A stretch of 64,000 nucleotides of DNA. Origin: JALSRK01 sp964461995 (GTDB lineage: Bacteria > Acidobacteriota > Terriglobia > Bryobacterales > Bryobacteraceae). Below are positions 8,624-17,101 of the stretch, piece after piece. The stretch is from the NCBI GenBank assembly GCA_964461995.1, contig CAYWXL010000020.1, positions 4,868 to 68,867 on the forward strand. Direction: 5' to 3'. Position numbers and translations under genes: made by a program. Position 1 is the first letter of the stretch; every line of letters begins with the position of its first letter. The notes under the pieces were generated by a model. It saw nothing but the letters and a program-made list of their open reading frames with translations, made no database searches and was not told the DNA's origin.

Positions 8624-10564
8624 ATGTGCGGCATCGCCGGATATTTCAGGAAGGATAAGCCCGCCGCCCGCACTGACATCGAGCTGATGTGCCGGGAGAT
8701 GGTCCACCGCGGGCCCGACGATGAAGGCATTCACACCGACGGCGCGTGCGGCATCGGGATGCGGCGGCTCAGCATCATCGACCTCGATACCGGCCGCCAG
8801 CCCATCGCCAACGAGCGCGGTAACGTCTGGGTGGTCTTCAACGGCGAAATCTACAATTTCCGGGAACTCCGGAACCAGCTCCTCGCCCGTGGCCACCGCT
8901 TCCGAACCCGTAGCGACACGGAAGTCATCGTCCATCTCTACGAAGACCATGGAGCGGACTGTTTCCACTATCTCAACGGCATGTTCGCCATCGCCATCTG
9001 GGACGCCGAGCGCCGGCGTCTGCTGCTGGCCCGGGACCGCTTCGGCAAGAAGCCGCTCTACTACGGAGTCCTCCCCGACGGTCTCTATTTCGCCAGCGAG
9101 CTCTCTTGTTTCCGGCCTCTGAGACTTCCCCTAAGCCTGGACCGCCAGGCCCTCCAGCTCTACCTGCATTTCGGATACATCCCGGACCCGTACTCGGCCT
9201 TTCGCGAATTGCGAAAACTGCGCCCGGGAACCTGGCTCCTGTTCGACCGCCAGGGCCGGATCCGCCAGGGGCGCTACTGGCGCCTGCCCCCGCCGGTCCT
9301 CGAGCCGGACGGCCGCCTCGATGATGAAGAAGCCACGTGCGAGGAGCTTCGCGAGCGGTTCGACGAGGCCGTCCGATGCCGTCTCGTGGCCGACGTGCCT
9401 CTGGGTGCGCTGCTCAGCGGCGGACTCGACTCCAGTTCCGTGGTCGCCTCGATGGCCCGTCAGACCAGCGAGCCCGTTCACACCTTCTCGGTCGGCTTTC
9501 ACGAGCGCGAGTTCTCCGAACTCGGCCTCGCCCGCCTGGTCGCCCGCAAGTATGGGACGAACCACCGGGAAGTCGTTCTCGAAGCCAACTCCGTCGATCT
9601 TGTGCCCCGCATCGTGAAACACTTCGGCGAACCTTTCGCCGACAGCTCGGCGATCCCCACCTGGATGGTCTCGGAATTCGCCGCCCGGCATGTGAAGGTG
9701 GTGCTCACCGGCGACGGCGGCGATGAACTCTTCGCCGGTTACCGGTCCCTGCAGCGGGTGCTCCGCCTCGCCTGGCTCGATCGGGTCCCCTTCCCGGTCC
9801 GCCGCGCCGCCGGTTGGCTGTCCGACCGTCTCCCCTATGCCGCGTACGGAAAGAACCTCCTCCACCTTTACAGCCGTGGGAACGGCCTGGAGCGTTACTT
9901 CGAAGACACCATCCTGCTGCACTACGTCAAGCAGAACCTCATCAGTCCGGACTGGCTGCTACCGGGCGATCCCTGCCTCTTCCGCGACCTGCTTCCCGAC
10001 GGCTTCCTCCCCGGCGACGCCGACCCCCTGCTGGCCGCCTGCTACTTTGAAGCCACCGTGCAGCTCGCCGGCGACATGCTCACCAAAGTGGACCGCATGT
10101 CGATGGCCCACTCGCTCGAAGTCCGCTGCCCCATGCTCGACCACCGCCTCGCCGAATACGCCATGTCGATTCCGATCCGGTGGAAGATCGAACCGGGAAC
10201 CGGTAAGCTCATCTTCCGGAAGGCGCTCGGCGGCCGGTTGCCGGAAGAGCTGCTGCGAGCGCCCAAGAAAGGCTTCAGCATCCCCCTGGCTCAATGGTTC
10301 CGCGGCCCTCTGCGGGAAATGTTGTGGGATCTGCTGACCAGCCGGCGTTTCTTCGAGCGTGGCATCGTCAACCCAGGGTTCCTGCGCCGGCTGCTGGAGG
10401 AGCACCAGTCCGGGCGCCGTGATCACCGGGTCGTCTTCTGGATGCTCCTCGTGTTGGAACTCTGGTTCCGGGAAATGGACGGTGAGCCGGCCGGCGCCCC
10501 AAGCCGCGCTGGCCTTTCAGCCACCGGCTTAGTTACCGGGGAGCGTTCGGATTCATCCGCATAG
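8624..10564 (+). CDS. asnB: Asparagine synthase-like amidotransferase, exosortase-system type
   Basis: The 646-residue protein starts MCGIAGYFRK, so Cys2 is the glutaminase nucleophile; HRGPDDEG, NGEIYN and RSDTE complete the class II amidotransferase domain. PP-loop SGGLDSS is at 265-271, and ALEVRCPMLDH-type synthetase motifs follow. Length and N-terminus match the exosortase-associated amidotransferase family (TIGR03108-like). It lies divergently from the first glycosyltransferase gene and its last 32 bases overlap the 3' end of the convergent ligase gene. The C-terminal tail of about 30 residues is non-conserved. Probably acts in polymer modification rather than free asparagine synthesis, but the latter cannot be excluded. 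Confidence 0.9.
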   Translation: MCGIAGYFRKDKPAARTDIELMCREMVHRGPDDEGIHTDGACGIGMRRLSIIDLDTGRQPIANERGNVWVVFNGEIYNFRELRNQLLARGHRFRTRSDTEVIVHLYEDHGADCFHYLNGMFAIAIWDAERRRLLLARDRFGKKPLYYGVLPDGLYFASELSCFRPLRLPLSLDRQALQLYLHFGYIPDPYSAFRELRKLRPGTWLLFDRQGRIRQGRYWRLPPPVLEPDGRLDDEEATCEELRERFDEAVRCRLVADVPLGALLSGGLDSSSVVASMARQTSEPVHTFSVGFHEREFSELGLARLVARKYGTNHREVVLEANSVDLVPRIVKHFGEPFADSSAIPTWMVSEFAARHVKVVLTGDGGDELFAGYRSLQRVLRLAWLDRVPFPVRRAAGWLSDRLPYAAYGKNLLHLYSRGNGLERYFEDTILLHYVKQNLISPDWLLPGDPCLFRDLLPDGFLPGDADPLLAACYFEATVQLAGDMLTKVDRMSMAHSLEVRCPMLDHRLAEYAMSIPIRWKIEPGTGKLIFRKALGGRLPEELLRAPKKGFSIPLAQWFRGPLREMLWDLLTSRRFFERGIVNPGFLRRLLEEHQSGRRDHRVVFWMLLVLELWFREMDGEPAGAPSRAGLSATGLVTGERSDSSA

Positions 10565-11972
10565 CCGTCCTGAGCCGGCTTGCAATGCCCACCGAGGGTT
10601 GGCGCCGTGCCGAACCGGCCGCGCTTCGGGTCGCGTTCACCGGTGAATTTGACGTTCTCAGGCGCGTTGCGATCCCTACCGGCGGAGCGCTCGCCGCCAC
10701 CGTCTCCGGAGCCGCCGCGGGCGCGGGAGCCTCTTCCGAGGACGGCTCCTCGATGATCACCTTGACGAAGCGGTACCAGGCCGTCGTGGAGAGCAGCAAT
10801 ACGTACGCGAGCTCCATCCGGTGAAAGGAATGGAAAGTGGCGTCGATCGCATAAGTGATCAAGCCGGCCTGCAGCATGTACGCCAGCGGCAGCAGATCCG
10901 GCCGCAAGCGTTTAATCCGCCGGATGGACAAGCTCAGCCACGCAATCTGGCCGAACACCAAGACGAGGAACAGCACCCCGGCAAGGGTACCGGAGTCGGC
11001 AAATGTTTGCAGCCAGCTATTGTGTGCGTTGTGGATCACCGGCCGGTCCGAGTAATTCGAGGCCAAAGCGATGAAGTTCCGGCTGCCGAACCCCACCCCC
11101 AAAACGGGGTAGTCTTTCCACATCTCGATGGCGATGCGCGCCAGCCGGATGCGATTGAGCGCCGACGCCTGGGCTCCGGAGCTCTGGATCCGCGCCATCA
11201 CCTGGTCCTGAACCAGATAGATCCCCGGGCCCATCCCGATCAGGATCAGGATAACCACCGCGATCTTCTGCCGGGAACGCAGCATGATGTAGCCGACCGC
11301 CGCCATCAACGATAAGGCCGCCCCCCGCGAGGTGGTCATCACCGCGGCCATGCCCGAAAGAAACGACATGGCGATGAATCCCAGCTTGAAATAGTGGTGC
11401 CGCAACAGCGAAGCCGTATACCAGCAGAGAGGAGTCGCAATGGCGAAGGCCAGCCCAAGGGTGTTGTTGTCATACTGCCGGCTGTAGCCGGTGAGAAACG
11501 TAGCCCCCCCGTGCATGAGGCTCCACGCGCCGAATTTCGCCCCCACGAAGCCCATCGAGCCGGCAACCACCGCCAGGAAGACCTTCAACTCGTCGGTCGT
11601 CTGGATCGCCAGCGGGATCAGCAGCGCCATCAGCGCCAGACGCAGGAAGGCGCCGAAGCGGTCCGGGGAAAGCATCGGCCCCACGGGGAACAACCCCGAC
11701 AAGGTGATAGGTACCATGTACGCCAAGAAAATCCACAGCCACGGGTTCTTGAGCTTGGAGCCCAGGTTGGAAAAGACCCGCGGCAAGCTCGTTACCAGCA
11801 CGATCGCCCCAAGAACCTTGGCGATCGGGTACTTGCCCTCGCTCCAGGCCAGCGCGTCAGGCCGCATCACCGAGAACCAAAACCACCCGCACAACCCCCA
11901 AAAAGGCCGGGCGAATGCGGCCACCACGAGCCCCAGGCTGATGGCGATCAGTAATAGCTCCCGTAGCGGCAT
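10533..11972 (-). CDS. Polytopic O-glycosylation ligase, exosortase A system-associated type
   Basis: The 479-residue integral membrane protein has about ten hydrophobic segments and a large loop with GVGFGSRNF and HNAHNSWLQ, the Wzy/WaaL-type O-antigen ligase signature (Wzy_C). The N-terminus MPLRELLLIAISLGL and the FSVMRPDALAW segment match the family called putative O-glycosylation ligase, exosortase A system-associated (TIGR03097). It would transfer lipid-linked glycan to protein or polymerise it at the periplasmic face. The C-terminal 70 residues are Ala/Pro-rich and probably cytoplasmic. GGAGGAG lies about 14 nt before the ATG. It converges and overlaps with the amidotransferase gene; upstream is a 716 bp non-coding region. 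Confidence 0.85.
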   Translation of the reverse strand: MPLRELLLIAISLGLVVAAFARPFWGLCGWFWFSVMRPDALAWSEGKYPIAKVLGAIVLVTSLPRVFSNLGSKLKNPWLWIFLAYMVPITLSGLFPVGPMLSPDRFGAFLRLALMALLIPLAIQTTDELKVFLAVVAGSMGFVGAKFGAWSLMHGGATFLTGYSRQYDNNTLGLAFAIATPLCWYTASLLRHHYFKLGFIAMSFLSGMAAVMTTSRGAALSLMAAVGYIMLRSRQKIAVVILILIGMGPGIYLVQDQVMARIQSSGAQASALNRIRLARIAIEMWKDYPVLGVGFGSRNFIALASNYSDRPVIHNAHNSWLQTFADSGTLAGVLFLVLVFGQIAWLSLSIRRIKRLRPDLLPLAYMLQAGLITYAIDATFHSFHRMELAYVLLLSTTAWYRFVKVIIEEPSSEEAPAPAAAPETVAASAPPVGIATRLRTSNSPVNATRSAAGSARRQPSVGIASRLRTAMRMNPNAPR

Positions 11973-12215
11973 GCCTCTAGGCTTGGCTCCTCCGTGACCC
12001 GGTCCCGCTTCGGTGCGTCCCCCTTCGAGAGGCGCCCCGAACAGCGGTGACGCGCCGCAATCCCGGTAAGGCCCGAGAATTTTTCAATAGTTTCCCACAG
12101 AGACTCAGTGAATGCAATTACTTGCTAAGAGGGGTAGGGTCTCGCCTGTTGCCTAATATCTCGATCGGGAAAGAGGGGATTGATCCCCGTAAAGCACGGC
12201 GCCCATCGGAACGAT

Positions 12216-12244
12216 TAGCGAATTGAGGCGAAAAATAGCGAATT
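12216..12244. repeat. Direct repeat pair TAGCGAATT
   Basis: Two exact copies of TAGCGAATT start at 12216 and 12236, exactly 20 bp apart, i.e. about two helical turns on the same face of DNA. They lie about 245 bp upstream of the ligase start and resemble paired activator binding sites. No function is demonstrable from sequence. Confidence 0.5.
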
Positions 12245-12491
12245 CGTCTTGTGTTGGTCCCAGGATGGGTTTAAGCTCACAGGTGGTTGAGGTTCGTCAC
12301 TCCTTTCTCGAGGAGGCTGCTGGCTCGGAGGAGACAGCGGGCTCCCACGGGGGAGTGCACGCAGGACCGGGCGCGGTGCGAGGTTACAAACAAAATGTGC
12401 TGCCGCCACTCGCGCCTGCGCCCGGCTCCTTCGGAACCCAACTCTGGGTCGGCCCACACACGGCGGCAATGCTGCTCGCTCGCAGATTATA

Positions 12492-12569
12492 GCTCAACTC
12501 CCCCACAGCCTTCTTGGTTGGCCGTAGCAGATGAGTTGAGCCGGCGTCCTGCGTAACCAGCCGACGCCG
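12492..12569. repeat. Two adjacent inverted repeats in non-coding DNA
   Basis: GCTCAACTC (12492-12500) pairs with GAGTTGAGC (12533-12541) across 32 nt, and immediately next CGGCGTC (12542-12548) pairs with GACGCCG (12563-12569) across 14 nt. Both arms are perfect. The arrangement could be a small structured RNA, the 5' leader of the TPR gene, or a terminator-like barrier; it is not a tRNA and lacks a T-run. Confidence 0.4.
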
Positions 12570-12636
12570 CTTTGTCCAGAAAAGGCCCCTACGCGACGGC
12601 CCCGCAGATGTGAGGGAATCGCACCTCGAAACGTCT

Positions 12637-12642
12637 TATAGT
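12637..12642 (+). promoter_or_regulatory. Putative -10 element of the TPR gene
   Basis: TATAGT lies 46 bp before the ATG at 12689, in an A/T-rich patch. It gives a leader of about 40 nt containing CGGAGG 10 nt before the start. The -35 is not recognisable. Confidence 0.35.
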
Positions 12643-12688
12643 ATGCTGTAGGTGTGAAGTCTAAAGCAGCACACGGAGGTCTCTTTTT

Positions 12689-13852
12689 ATGACGGCAGTG
12701 GCCCGCAAGCTGGCTGTCGCGGCCGGCTTCTCGATTCTTTTCCTTTTCGTGTTCGCCGCCAACGCGGCGGCGCAGACGTCCGCTATCGAAGGCGAAGTGA
12801 TCGGCGAGGACGGCAACCCGGTGAAAGGTGCGCTGATCCTCATCGAACGGCAGGACATCCGCGGCACGTACAAAGTCAAGACCAACAAAAAAGGCCGCTT
12901 CTTCCATGCGGGCCTCCCCTTGGGGACCTACGTGGTGAAGTGCCTCATCAACGACAGAGTCGTTGACCAAATCAACGGCGTCCGCACTACCCTGGGCGAA
13001 CCCACCAAGGTGGACTTCGATCTCCAGGCCTTGGCTCGCAAGCGTCAGGCCCTGCAACAGGCTGCGGCCACCGGACAGCTCACCGAAGAGCAGATGCGCG
13101 GCTTGACGCCCGAGCAGCGGGAAGCGCTGAAACGGCAAATGGAAGAGCGCGCAAAGGCGATGCGCAAGAACAAGGCGCTGAACGACGCCTACAACGCGGC
13201 CATGCAAGCCAAGCAAGCCCGGCAGTGGGACGTCGCCATCCAGAACTTTCAGAAGGCCACCGAGATCGACCCGAACCAGCACGTCGTCTGGGCGCAGTTG
13301 GCCGACACCTACGTGAACAAAGCCAATTCTGTGGCCGGTCCGGCGCGGCAGGAAGCTCTGAACAAGGCGATTGAAGCGTATCAGAAGGTGCTCGAACTGA
13401 TGCCGGAGGACGCCGCTTACCACAACAACTTCGGTTTGGTGCTGGCCCGCGCCGGCCGTTTGGAAGAAGCCCAGGCCGAGCTCAAAAAGGCCGCTGAGTT
13501 GAACCCCGCCGATGCCGGCAAGTACTACTACAACCTCGGCGCAGTGCTGGTGAACACTGGCAAACAGGACCAGGCCACGGAAGCCTTCAAACAAGCGATC
13601 GAAGCTGACCCCACGTATGCCAACGCTTGGTTCCAGTACGGCATGAGCCTGCTGGCCAAAGCCAAGATCGGAGAAGACGGCTCCATCATTCCGCCGGAAG
13701 GCACGAAAGAAGCCCTGCAGAAGTACTTGGAACTCGCTCCTAACGGTCCTTACGCCGCCTCGGCCCAGGGCGCTCTCCAGTCCTTGCAAAGCAAAGTGCA
13801 GACGGAGTACACAAATCCCGAGGCGAAGAAGAAGAGACGGAAGAAGAAGTGA
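12689..13852 (+). CDS. Secreted protein with carboxypeptidase-like Ig domain and TPR repeats
   Basis: The 387-residue protein begins with a signal peptide ending near AANAAAQT. Residues 34-115 form a CarboxypepD_reg-like beta-sandwich (EGEVIGEDGNPVKGALI). A helical linker with repeated EQM/EQREALKRQME follows, then at least four TPR units from about 165 to 350 (for example NFQKATEIDPNQHVVWAQLA and NNFGLVLARAGRLEEA). It ends in a strongly basic tail KKKRRKKK. A CGGAGG ribosome site lies upstream and an intrinsic terminator follows. Such periplasmic TPR proteins occur in many copies in Acidobacteria and are probably scaffolds; no enzyme motif is present. Confidence 0.85.
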   Translation: MTAVARKLAVAAGFSILFLFVFAANAAAQTSAIEGEVIGEDGNPVKGALILIERQDIRGTYKVKTNKKGRFFHAGLPLGTYVVKCLINDRVVDQINGVRTTLGEPTKVDFDLQALARKRQALQQAAATGQLTEEQMRGLTPEQREALKRQMEERAKAMRKNKALNDAYNAAMQAKQARQWDVAIQNFQKATEIDPNQHVVWAQLADTYVNKANSVAGPARQEALNKAIEAYQKVLELMPEDAAYHNNFGLVLARAGRLEEAQAELKKAAELNPADAGKYYYNLGAVLVNTGKQDQATEAFKQAIEADPTYANAWFQYGMSLLAKAKIGEDGSIIPPEGTKEALQKYLELAPNGPYAASAQGALQSLQSKVQTEYTNPEAKKKRRKKK

Positions 13853-13914
13853 GCTGCGCCTTTGGGCGCGAAGGAGCACTGTTTGATCCAGTGATGAAGT
13901 TTCATTGAGGAGGA

Positions 13915-13938
13915 GGCGCCCCATCTGGGGCGCCTTTT
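13915..13938 (+). terminator. Intrinsic terminator after the TPR gene
   Basis: GGCGCCCC-ATCT-GGGGCGCC is a perfect 8-bp hairpin with a 4-nt loop followed directly by TTTT. It lies 62 bp after the stop of the TPR gene and only about 10 bp before the YHS-protein start. Confidence 0.85.
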
Positions 13939-13947
13939 CGTTTGCCC

Positions 13948-14214
13948 ATGCTCCGGTTTCTGCTCGGTCTGATTATCGCGATCTTCCTGATTACTCTCGT
14001 CCGGGCCATCATCGGACTCATCGGGAGGGCCGTGGCTCAATTGTTCGAGCCGGAGTCCGGGCGTTCCCGCCCTCGCGCCCCGTCCGGCGGGGAGTTGGTC
14101 CAGGACCCCGTCTGCGGCATCTACGTCTCCAATCAGACGAAAGTCCGCAAGACGGTAAAAGGCAAGACCTACTACTTCTGCTCCGAGAGCTGCCGCGACA
14201 AGTTCACCGGATGA
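13948..14214 (+). CDS. Small membrane-anchored YHS/TRASH-domain protein
   Basis: 88 residues. Residues 1-33 form one hydrophobic helix (LGLIIAIFLITLVRAIIGLI). After a short Arg/Pro linker comes a treble-clef-like metal-binding domain, DPVCGIYVS ... YYFCSESCRDKF, with Cys residues in the C-x(~28)-C-x3-C pattern of YHS/TRASH domains, as in PP0621-type proteins. A TTG two codons upstream (13942) is an alternative start; no ribosome site is evident because the terminator of the previous gene abuts. Probably a metal sensor or metal chaperone at the inner membrane; substrate unknown. Confidence 0.7.
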   Translation: MLRFLLGLIIAIFLITLVRAIIGLIGRAVAQLFEPESGRSRPRAPSGGELVQDPVCGIYVSNQTKVRKTVKGKTYYFCSESCRDKFTG

Positions 14215-14272
14215 GATTCGGACCGGCCGCCGCTCGCGGTCGGCGAATCATTCCCCCGTTCGCCCGGTGCTT

Positions 14273-15691
14273 TCATACCCGCCAGCAGATCAGCTTGGGC
14301 TCTGTCATCTCCTCGATGGCGTATTTAGGACCCTCACGCCCGGTTCCGCTCATCTTGACGCCGCCGTACGGCATGTGGTCCACACGGAATTGAGGCACGT
14401 CGTTGATCATGAAGCCGCCCACGTGGATCGCCTGGGCCGCCCGGAATGCTTTTTCGAGATCCCGGGTGTAGATCCCGGCCTGGAGACCGTAATCGGTGGC
14501 GTTGGCCATCTCGATCGCCTCGTCCAGACTCTCGTATGCGTTCACCGCCACCACCGGCCCGAAGGCCTCCCGGCAAGAGATCTTCACCTCCGGCGGCACG
14601 TCGGACAACACCGCTGGCTCAACCGTGGCGTAGCGCCGTTCCCCACCGCATAGCAGCTTGGCTCCCGCCGCCACCGCCTCCTCGATCCACTCCACGATCC
14701 GCTTTGCGTCAGCCTCGGTGATCAGCGAACTGACGTCGGTCTTCGGATCATGCGGATGCCCAATGACAAGCTGTTTCGTCGCCGTCACGAAACGGTCCAG
14801 GAACTCGTCGCGAATACTTCTATGCACATAGATCCGCTGCACCGAAATGCAGACCTGGCCCGAGTGAGCGAAGCTCCCGACCACGCACCGCGGCACGGCG
14901 GCGTCTAGATCGGCGTCCGGCTCGACGATCACGGCCGAATTGTTCCCAAGCTCGAGCGTCACCCGCTTCATCCCGGCTTCCCGTTTGATGCCGAGTCCCA
15001 CCTCTGCGCTCCCGGTGAACGTGACCATGGCGATTTCCGGGTGCCGGACGAGCTGCCTGCCGATCGCCCCGCCTGGCCCGGTCACTACATTGAGCGCCCC
15101 GTCCGGCAAGCCGCTCTCCCGAAAGATCGCAGCCATCTTCAGCGCCGTGATCGGAGTGGTGGATGCCGGCTTGTGCACCACCGTGTTGCCCGCCGCGATC
15201 GCCGGCCCGATCTTGTGCATGGCGAGGTTCAACGGGAAATTGAATGGCGTGATCGCGGCCACGACCCCGATGGGCTCCCGCACGGTGATCGCCATCCGGC
15301 CCTTGCCGGCAGGCGACGCTTCCATCGGAACCACCTCGCCCGCCAACCGGCGCGCCTCCTCCGCCGAGAAGGTGAGCGTCGAAATGGATCGCTGCACCTC
15401 GATGCGCGCCTCCTTGATTGGTTTCCCGCTCTCCGAGCTGATTGTCAGCGCCATCTCCTCGCGGCGCTCGCCCAGCAGGTCGGCCGCCTTGGCGAGGATC
15501 GAGGCGCGCTCGGCCAGCGTCAGGTCTCGCATGAGGCTCCGCAGTTCCGCCGCCGCGGCCACGGCGGCTTCCACCTCCCGCTCGCCCGCCGCGAATACCG
15601 TCCCCACCTCTGAACCGTCGTACGGCAGGGTAACCGGGAGCCGGGTATCGGTCCTGACGGGTTCTCCGCCGATCCACATGGGGTATTCCAT
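14273..15691 (-). CDS. NAD(P)-dependent aldehyde dehydrogenase
   Basis: The roughly 472-residue ALDH-superfamily enzyme has the cofactor and catalytic motifs: ITPFNFPLN, GNTVVHKPAS, FTGSAEVG, Glu in VTLELGNNSA, and the catalytic Cys in SGQVCISVQR. Overall it looks like the lactaldehyde/glyceraldehyde-3-phosphate group of bacterial and archaeal ALDHs. The start is given as the ATG at 15691 because TATCAT lies 7 nt before it; the upstream in-frame ATG at 15700 overlaps that hexamer. It is a single gene, convergent with the YHS gene. Natural aldehyde substrate unknown. Confidence 0.88.
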   Translation of the reverse strand: MEYPMWIGGEPVRTDTRLPVTLPYDGSEVGTVFAAGEREVEAAVAAAAELRSLMRDLTLAERASILAKAADLLGERREEMALTISSESGKPIKEARIEVQRSISTLTFSAEEARRLAGEVVPMEASPAGKGRMAITVREPIGVVAAITPFNFPLNLAMHKIGPAIAAGNTVVHKPASTTPITALKMAAIFRESGLPDGALNVVTGPGGAIGRQLVRHPEIAMVTFTGSAEVGLGIKREAGMKRVTLELGNNSAVIVEPDADLDAAVPRCVVGSFAHSGQVCISVQRIYVHRSIRDEFLDRFVTATKQLVIGHPHDPKTDVSSLITEADAKRIVEWIEEAVAAGAKLLCGGERRYATVEPAVLSDVPPEVKISCREAFGPVVAVNAYESLDEAIEMANATDYGLQAGIYTRDLEKAFRAAQAIHVGGFMINDVPQFRVDHMPYGGVKMSGTGREGPKYAIEEMTEPKLICWRV

Positions 15692-15698
15692 GTCCTTC

Positions 15699-15704
15699 AT
15701 GATA
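15699..15704 (-). promoter_or_regulatory. -10-like TATCAT, leaderless start of the ALDH gene
   Basis: TATCAT followed by the 7-nt GAAGGAC and then ATG (15691). The spacing would put transcription start at or next to the start codon. The same hexamer, spacing and ATG occur before the Memo-like gene at 36488. Confidence 0.45.
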
Positions 15705-15801
15705 GGAAAACATTCTGGCCCCCAGGCGCTCTTGGTTTGTCGCCGTTCTTGCGGCGAGGCCGTTGGCGATCTTGGACCGTATCCCCCGGGGCCCGCTTCC
15801 T

Positions 15802-16932
15802 TTACGTGGAAGGTTCAGCTTCCGGCGCCTCGCTCATCGGGTGGATCTCCTCGAACGGCTCCCGGCGGTGCAAGGAGAAGTACGCCGCCAGCATCACCAC
15901 CATCGCGAGCCCGATCAGCGCCAGGAACGCCGTCAAGCGCCCCACCATGCGGATCGAGGCGAAGGCGTCCCGGGCGTCTTGGGAAACCAACACCACCCAG
16001 CTCAGATTCCGGTAATCCTCCTTGAGTCCCGTGTCTGCGAACCCGATCAGGCGCCGGCCCTGCTCCGGCACCGATGTGACGAGGTATCCCGTCTGCCGGC
16101 CCTCGATCGTGCGCAGGCTGTCCTGCACCGCCAGCAGCTCCGGCGAGGTCATCTTCACCGCCAGGCTTGCTTCGGGCGCCGCGATCACGGTACCGTCCTC
16201 CTTCACCAGGCTCACATGCAGGTTCAGCGGCGGATGAGGCTCGTTCACGAAAGCGAACAGGCTCGATACATCTACGAGTGCGTCTACGGTCCCAATGAAG
16301 CGGTTCGTCCCGGCTTCGAGGATCGGAACGCCGACACCGATGTAGCTGGACCGCGTCACGTCGTCATAGAGAACATCGGTGATGTTCACCGCGCCCCTCC
16401 CGTCGGCGTAAATCGCCTGCCAGTACTCCTCGTCGGCCTGGAAATAGTCCAGGGTCTTGTGCGTGGCCGCCACGGTCGCGCCGCGGGCGTCGGTCACCGT
16501 AATGCGGAGAATACGCGGATCCAACTCCTGGTACCGCCGCAGCCACATCGATGCCCGGGAAGCCAGGATCCGGTTGACGAGAGACTCGGCGGCCGGGCTG
16601 TTCCATTTCGCTTCGATGCGTTGGATCCGCTCGGCGATCGTCTCCTCCGGCAGTCCAGCATAGCCGCGGTTCGCCGTTTCCACCGCCTCGACCAGCGCCG
16701 GGGCAGCGGCGATCCCGCCCACTTGTAATACGCGTTCGTGGATGAAGTCCGAAATCTCCTTCGCGGTCGATTCCGCAAAGATCTTGAAATGTGTCCCGAT
16801 GGTCCGGCTGAGTTCTTTGTCACTGGTGGTGATGGCGTACAGCGCCGCCACAGATATCGGCACGACGGTTACCAGCAGTCCGATCAGCAGGCGCCGGAAT
16901 GAGATACGAAACTCGAAACTTTCGGTGGGCAT
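15802..16932 (-). CDS. Membrane Cache-domain sensory protein without output domain
   Basis: 376 residues. The start is the ATG at 16932 with GAGGAGG 5 nt upstream, not the in-frame upstream ATG at 16962. TM1 spans about 12-34 (LLIGLLVTVVPISVAALYAI); a periplasmic region of about 290 residues has dCache features (RILRITVTDARGATVAAT, YWQAIYADGRGAVNITDV, IVGxVD-like FIGTVDALVDV). TM2 (LTAFLALIGLAMVVMLAAYF) is followed by only about 20 cytoplasmic residues. Cache domains bind small molecules, but HAMP, kinase, methyl-accepting or GGDEF domains are absent, so it must signal through a partner or bind ligand only. Possible partner: none adjacent. Confidence 0.8.
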   Translation of the reverse strand: MPTESFEFRISFRRLLIGLLVTVVPISVAALYAITTSDKELSRTIGTHFKIFAESTAKEISDFIHERVLQVGGIAAAPALVEAVETANRGYAGLPEETIAERIQRIEAKWNSPAAESLVNRILASRASMWLRRYQELDPRILRITVTDARGATVAATHKTLDYFQADEEYWQAIYADGRGAVNITDVLYDDVTRSSYIGVGVPILEAGTNRFIGTVDALVDVSSLFAFVNEPHPPLNLHVSLVKEDGTVIAAPEASLAVKMTSPELLAVQDSLRTIEGRQTGYLVTSVPEQGRRLIGFADTGLKEDYRNLSWVVLVSQDARDAFASIRMVGRLTAFLALIGLAMVVMLAAYFSLHRREPFEEIHPMSEAPEAEPST

Positions 16933-17101
16933 GGTTCCCTCCTCGACTGTGTGGATGAACAAGAGTTAGGCCGCCCGGCCGGCGGCGGGGATCACCGCTG
17001 GAGACGCGGCCCAGAGCAGTGTGAGGAGGTTGCACGAACACCTCCGCCCCCAGAATACGGGAAGAATCAGACGTCGGCGGACTTTTTTCGCAGCGCCCGC
17101 T

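Larger units (their letters stand above)
11973..12688. other. Long non-coding region between divergent ligase and TPR genes
   Basis: No convincing gene in 716 bp: the frames present here have no ribosome sites or recognisable motifs. The stretch 12060-12260 is clearly more A/T-rich than its neighbours. It holds two exact TAGCGAATT repeats (12216, 12236) and two adjacent inverted repeats (12492-12541 and 12542-12569). The promoters of both flanking genes must lie here. Confidence 0.6.

Noticed and set aside
12060..12260. A c-di-GMP riboswitch upstream of the exopolysaccharide ligase
   Set aside because: The conserved GEMM core sequences were looked for on both strands and not found.
12494..13924. 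476-residue minus-strand frame opposite the TPR gene
   Set aside because: No ribosome site or family motif; it crosses the terminator and runs against a well-supported plus-strand gene.
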